From the NCBI RefSeq assembly GCF_023161665.1, contig NZ_JALNTW010000015.1, positions 1 to 64,000 of the forward strand: DNA of 64,000 bases, in the 5' to 3' direction. This DNA is from Shewanella sp. 1CM18E (GTDB lineage Bacteria > Pseudomonadota > Gammaproteobacteria > Enterobacterales > Shewanellaceae). Both the position numbers and the translations under genes were made by a program. Under the pieces are notes generated by a model, which had not been told where the DNA came from, did not search any database, and saw only the letters and a program-made list of their open reading frames with translations. Of the stretch, positions 60,179 to 64,000 are shown piece after piece (position 1 is the stretch's first letter; the number at the start of each line of letters is the position of its first letter).

Positions 60179-61447
60179 TTAAACAAGGCTCATAAACAAA
60201 CCGGCAATGGTTGCTGCCATTAGGTTCGACAAGATACCAGCGAATAATGCTTTTAAACCTAGTGATGCAATTTCAGAGCGGCGCTCTGGCACTAAACCAC
60301 CAATACCAGCAATCGCAATCGCTACCGTACCTAAGTTAGCAAAGCCACACAGTGCGAATGATAAAATCACTTGAGTGCGCTCAGACATCGGCAAGCCTGT
60401 AGATTCAACAATCATGTCGCCGCTTAGATAAGGTGCTAGGTTGATATAAGCAAAGAACTCGTTGATGACAATCTTCTGGCCGATGAACGAACCCGCAAGT
60501 AGCGCTTCATCCCACGCCACACCCATCAACCATGCAACAGGGGCGAACAGATAGCCAAGGATTAACTGTAAGCTTAGGCCATCAAAACCAAACCAATTAC
60601 CAATGCCACCTAACATGCCGTTCATTAGCGCCACTAAGCTGACAAAGGCAAATAGCATGGCGCCTACAGCCATGGCGAGTGATAAACCGTTCATGGTACC
60701 GGTTGTTGCCGCATCAATAATGTTAGCTGGTGGATTTTCTTCAACTACCGCTAAGCTCTCATCCTCTACTTTTTCAGTTTGTGGGATCAACAACTTAGCA
60801 AACAGTAGACCACCTGGCGCCGCCATAAACGAGGCTGCTAACAGGTACTCCATCTTAATGCCGAGCTGAGCGTAACCCGCTAGCATAGTGCCGGCAATCG
60901 ATGCCAAGCCACCACACATTACCGCAAACAATTCAGCACGAGTCATTTTCGGCATATAAGGCTTAATTAGTAGTGGCGCTTCAGTCACACCTAAGAAGAT
61001 GTTAGCACTGGCAGACATAGATTCTGCTTTGCTGGTATTCAGGATTTTTTGCAGTGCGCCACCCACAATGCGAACCACCCACTGCATGATGCCTAGGTAG
61101 TACAGCACCGCCGAAATTGCTGAGAAAAACACAATAATTGGTAGCACTTTAAAGGCAAGCACAAAGCCGCCAGCGCCAAATAGCTCATACATTTTGTCGC
61201 TAACTAGGCCGCCGAACATGAACGACATACCTTGGTTGCTATAACCAATCACGGTTGAAACCGCTTCAGCCATATTAAAGATAACGGCTTGGCCAAACGA
61301 TGAATAGATGACAAACGCACCCATAATTAACTGCAGTAAAAACGCCAAACCAACCGTGCGGTAGTTAATGGCTTTACGGTTTTCTGAAGCTAGAAAAGCC
61401 ACTGCAAGTAGGGTGATGATGCCAACAATACTGATTAAAATTTGCAT
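60179..61447 (-). CDS. NupC/CNT-family concentrative nucleoside transporter
   Basis: The 422-residue membrane protein has the CNT layout with eight or more helices. Family segments are VLPIIVFFSAISAVLYYLGIMQWVV, SASANIFLGVTEAPLLIKPY (substrate and ion site) and QVILSFALCGFANLGTVAIAIAGIG. CNT proteins take up nucleosides with Na+ or H+. It precedes nothing on its own strand closely; the nucleosidase gene lies 192 bases upstream, on the same strand. Confidence 0.9.
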   Translation of the reverse strand: MQILISIVGIITLLAVAFLASENRKAINYRTVGLAFLLQLIMGAFVIYSSFGQAVIFNMAEAVSTVIGYSNQGMSFMFGGLVSDKMYELFGAGGFVLAFKVLPIIVFFSAISAVLYYLGIMQWVVRIVGGALQKILNTSKAESMSASANIFLGVTEAPLLIKPYMPKMTRAELFAVMCGGLASIAGTMLAGYAQLGIKMEYLLAASFMAAPGGLLFAKLLIPQTEKVEDESLAVVEENPPANIIDAATTGTMNGLSLAMAVGAMLFAFVSLVALMNGMLGGIGNWFGFDGLSLQLILGYLFAPVAWLMGVAWDEALLAGSFIGQKIVINEFFAYINLAPYLSGDMIVESTGLPMSERTQVILSFALCGFANLGTVAIAIAGIGGLVPERRSEIASLGLKALFAGILSNLMAATIAGLFMSLV

Positions 61448-61639
61448 TTGTTTTGTCTATTACTATCTAAGTTGATGTAAAGGGGAGGCTAATGTTCTCC
61501 CCGATGTTTAGGGCAATGTTTAAAGCATTCTTTAAAGCATTTTTTATAACAATGAAGCGTTAAATTAGCGTTTTTAAAGCGAGCGAAAGCGGGCGGGAAT
61601 ACGCTAGTTTTTCCCGTCGCAGATTCGTTTTAACTGGCT

Positions 61640-62389
61640 TTAAAAGGTCTTAATTAATGCCTTGATGACATCAAGCACATAAACCTGACAATCAATCGCC
61701 GTTTGCGGCTCAAAGTCTTGCTTATGTTGGTCGGTATTAGACAGTACGCGAATGCTCACAAAAGGTAGTTTGTAAGCTTCGGCAACTTGCGCAGCCGCTG
61801 AGGTTTCCATCTCTTCAACTGAAGTGCCCATGGTTTCGTGGAACCAGTTAATGCGGTCAACTTCGCGGTTCCATTCGTCACAGCTACCAATTCGACCCAC
61901 AACCACTTTGCCGTGGTTGTAGCTGCTTGCTTGCGATAGGGCGACTTCAACAAGTTTTGGGTCAGCTTTAAAGTGATTGTGTTCAACTACAACACCGTTT
62001 TCGCGCAGGTACATTGGCATATCGAAGTTTTGCCAAGTAGTAGGGTGTATACCTTGGCCTTTTTCCACGAACTCAATCTTGTAAGCGCCCATGTTAAAGC
62101 TGGTTTCACCAATCACGATATCTGAGCGGTAAAGCTTAGGATCGTGGCCACCAGAAGTGCCCTGATTGATGATAGCTCTTGGCTGGAAGTGCGCAATACC
62201 AAGGGTGGTAGATGCGGCGGCGTTAGCCAAACCAATCTCGGTACGCGACACCACAACTGGGTAGCCATCTAATAGGCCTTGCCAGAACGTCCACGAACCA
62301 AATGTTTGTTGTTGTACATCATTAAGGGCGGCAACAAGCGTTTCAACTTCAACGTCCATCGCGCCTTGAACTAAGATAGGATTTAGCAT
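61640..62389 (-). CDS. MTA/SAH nucleosidase-like phosphorylase-fold enzyme
   Basis: The 249-residue protein fits the MTN/purine phosphorylase fold: QGAMDVEVETLVAAL (with the general acid Glu region), INQGTSGGHDP, and the ribose-binding EEMETSAAAQVAEAY. The SDxAD element that protonates the adenine base is changed to SNTDQH, with Asp kept. It probably cleaves adenine from methylthioadenosine, S-adenosylhomocysteine or a related nucleoside. The CNT gene downstream suggests a nucleoside salvage pair. The leader holds four 15-bp repeats. Confidence 0.75.
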   Translation of the reverse strand: MLNPILVQGAMDVEVETLVAALNDVQQQTFGSWTFWQGLLDGYPVVVSRTEIGLANAAASTTLGIAHFQPRAIINQGTSGGHDPKLYRSDIVIGETSFNMGAYKIEFVEKGQGIHPTTWQNFDMPMYLRENGVVVEHNHFKADPKLVEVALSQASSYNHGKVVVGRIGSCDEWNREVDRINWFHETMGTSVEEMETSAAAQVAEAYKLPFVSIRVLSNTDQHKQDFEPQTAIDCQVYVLDVIKALIKTF

Positions 62390-62397
62390 TTTTGAGG

Positions 62398-62457
62398 GTA
62401 ACTTTTCATTGTGTGACTGTTCAGAGTTTACGTGTTCAGGGTCTAACTTTTCAGCTG
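62398..62457. repeat. four degenerate 15-bp direct repeats in a leader
   Basis: TTCA recurs with exact 15-base spacing at 62405, 62420, 62435 and 62450, within units such as TGTGACTGTTCAGAG and TCTAACTTTTCAGCT. The block starts eight bases before the nucleosidase ATG. It may be slippage product or a binding array. Confidence 0.55.
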
Positions 62458-62932
62458 TTGGCTACTCGCAAGTTGGCATGACAAATAACTTCAAATGGAA
62501 AGTGCGCGGATGGTAGCAACGAGATTTAGGCTAAACAACGAAATGAAAAGTAAAATACTTGTTGCGGTTTCGGTGGCCTATAAAACGCACAATTACTGGC
62601 TTGAGTAGTTGATTTTTTGCTGTTGTAACCACTTATTTTGTAAGGGAATTTCAAAAGGTGTTCATTTGTTGAGCTCACGATGTCGGGCAATGATTTTAAA
62701 TTAGAAAACAGTGTTTAAAAAAACAGGTTAGTTAGTGGGGCGAATTAAAGCTGAGTAGGACAGAGTTGACTGTGGAAAGTGAGGAATCCGCGGCTTGAAG
62801 GGGCTCTGAAATTGTCAAAAAAGGAGGCTTTTCGCTTGCTAAGATGAGCGAGTGGCGCACTTCTACTTTGAGAAAGGGCCACTCATTTTATCATTGGGAA
62901 TAGGCTGGTGGTGTGTTTAGCAAAGCTACCTA
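62458..62932. other. gap before the DUF3427 gene
   Basis: This 475-base stretch has no convincing gene, RNA or insertion sequence. One 7-bp inverted repeat, GAGTGGC/GCCACTC at 62849-62884, may end the transcript of the DUF3427 gene. The nucleosidase promoter should lie at its left side. Confidence 0.45.
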
Positions 62933-64000
62933 TCAGCCAACAGCTAGTTTAGCGGTGTCATGCCACATATATGCAGGCATAGCTTGTTTTAGCTTCCATG
63001 TAATATTCATTGGTTGAGAGCCTTCATACTTAACAAAGTCTACTGGACCAAAATTGACAAATCCCATGGTTTTCCCATATTCATCTTTAGCTTGTTCTCT
63101 AACAAATAAGATGAACGTCTTGTTGTTTTCTTGCTGCGTTATATAACCTAACCCTCTACCAGAGGTTGGCTTGGCACTATTCTGGGTTTGCCAATGAAAT
63201 AGCGTGGGACTGATCGCGTAGTCATGGTACATGGTTGTTGCTGAAAACTGCTTTTCGCATTTATCTAAGGTAACAAACAGCAGTTCAGTATTGGCACCTG
63301 CAATATTAAGTACACCTTCTCTACTGGATGATTTCTTATCAAATGTACTATCACCAAACGCCACCAATATATGTTCCTTAGGGTAACGTACATGCATCTT
63401 TAACGGAGAGCCATCCACCACAATATTACCTACGGCAGGCATCTTAAATTCTTGTGTGGCTAAGCGTTCAATAAGCAGTGAAATAACGTCATTAAGCTCG
63501 TCTTGTAGTTTGTTATGTTTTAGCGCAAGTAAACTTTGCTCAATGGTATCAAATCCGGCTTGCTTACCCGTTTTATCCCAAAAATCATAATGACACATGG
63601 TCGAAAAAACTGGACGGTGTTGTTCTGCATCAGACCCAATAAAAGCTTGAGTTGGCAATGAGAAGTTACTGCCACATAATGCTTTGATGAACAGCAAATA
63701 AGAGATAGAAGTGCAGCTTAATAAGCGATTGTTGATTGCACGATAGTAAGCGGCATAAATGTCTAACTGGTTCTGCTGTATTTCTTTACTGCGGCTTGTT
63801 TCTACAAGTGCTCGCCAACCACCAAACTTACCTACTTTTACTTTATAGATATCCTCTAATGACAAGTCAGGATAGATATGCAGAAAGTTTGCTAGCGTAA
63901 GAGGTAAATCTGTCACGTTAGAGTAATTTGAAATTAAGCCCAGCAGTCTGTTTTTGTTTAAGGTTGCTAGCGATATGTTCCTTAAAATCATTTGTTGCGT
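62933..64000 (-). CDS. C-terminal part of a DUF3427-type protein (probable helicase), cut by the window edge
   Basis: At least 355 residues are visible and the frame stays open to the edge, so the true start is outside. The C-terminal 130 residues match DUF3427 (SPTLFHWQTQN, GLGYITQQ, ILFVREQAKDEYGKTMGFVNFGPV, PMNITWKLKQAMPAYMW). In complete proteins this follows a DEAD/DEAH helicase, often with a phospholipase D-like nuclease, and such genes are often found in defence or accessory islands. An apparent ATG at 63991 is probably internal. Confidence 0.75.
   Translation of the reverse strand, partial: TQQMILRNISLATLNKNRLLGLISNYSNVTDLPLTLANFLHIYPDLSLEDIYKVKVGKFGGWRALVETSRSKEIQQNQLDIYAAYYRAINNRLLSCTSISYLLFIKALCGSNFSLPTQAFIGSDAEQHRPVFSTMCHYDFWDKTGKQAGFDTIEQSLLALKHNKLQDELNDVISLLIERLATQEFKMPAVGNIVVDGSPLKMHVRYPKEHILVAFGDSTFDKKSSSREGVLNIAGANTELLFVTLDKCEKQFSATTMYHDYAISPTLFHWQTQNSAKPTSGRGLGYITQQENNKTFILFVREQAKDEYGKTMGFVNFGPVDFVKYEGSQPMNITWKLKQAMPAYMWHDTAKLAVG

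Noticed and set aside
61501..61560. TTTAAAGCATT direct copies upstream of the CNT gene
   Set aside because: Only two clear copies in AT-rich DNA; not enough to call an operator or repeat family.
1..64000. CRISPR arrays, tRNA or rRNA genes, insertion sequences and riboswitches
   Set aside because: I found no regular repeat-spacer pattern, no tRNA cloverleaf, no transposase-like frame and no recognised riboswitch core by reading; covariance searches were not possible.

Overview
The window looks like chromosomal DNA of a marine or aquatic gammaproteobacterium, most probably Shewanella or a close relative. The reasons are the divergent glnA/typA pair, the gmk-rpoZ-spoT-ridA-trmH block with recG nearby, several families common in that group (DUF2959, DUF3014, YihY/BrkB, a W/GPW-repeat protein) and a multihaem c-type cytochrome lipoprotein. 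I saw no rRNA, tRNA, CRISPR array, transposase or prophage gene. Assignments rest on reading motifs; no database search was run.

Layout. 1-14.9 kb is mostly housekeeping: a dicarboxylate-type symporter, a repeat-rich envelope protein, glnA (with a readable sigma-54/NtrC control region) divergent from typA, pdxY, a membrane 4Fe-4S protein, a DUF2959 lipoprotein, a YihY/BrkB membrane protein, a prolyl aminopeptidase-like hydrolase, a lipoprotein, dtd and a hotdog thioesterase. 15.0-18.2 kb is an AT-rich stretch with an AraC regulator and an octahaem lipoprotein cytochrome that carries an N-terminal Ig/cadherin-like domain.

18.3-35.4 kb, all on the minus strand, is an aryl polyene (APE) pigment cluster of 18 tightly packed genes in the order apeC-D-E-F-G-H-I-J, aromatic ammonia-lyase, apeK-L-M, FAD enzyme, apeN-O-P-Q-R. 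The lyase would make an aryl acrylic acid, ApeH would activate it, and ketosynthases, ketoreductase and dehydratases would extend it on the ACPs. ApeJ, ApeD and the LolA-, MMPL- and lipoprotein-type proteins would attach the product to lipid and move it to the outer membrane. No equivalent of apeA or apeB is seen. The halogenase-like flavoprotein and the lyase with an unusual selectivity doublet are the most product-defining genes.

35.6-49 kb holds a DUF3014 protein, recG, a TPR protein with a DesK/DesR-type two-component system whose leader can hide its own ribosome binding site, a Ca/Na antiporter, a FadD-like ligase, trmH, ridA, spoT, rpoZ and gmk. 49-53.3 kb has a DUF805-like membrane protein, a nucleotidyltransferase and APH-like kinase pair that looks like a sugar-1-phosphate activation route, and a YedK/SRAP protein.

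53.5-60.1 kb is a catabolic locus: a BCCT transporter and an enolase-superfamily dehydratase/racemase, divergent from a split UxaA-type (altronate dehydratase or sulfolactate lyase-like) enzyme, followed by LysR and GntR regulators. An ATTGTCTGACAAT palindrome just before the UxaA genes is a good GntR operator candidate. 60.1-62.4 kb has a CNT nucleoside transporter and an MTA/SAH nucleosidase-like enzyme. The right edge holds the C-terminal part of a DUF3427-type protein, probably the end of a large helicase that begins outside the window.
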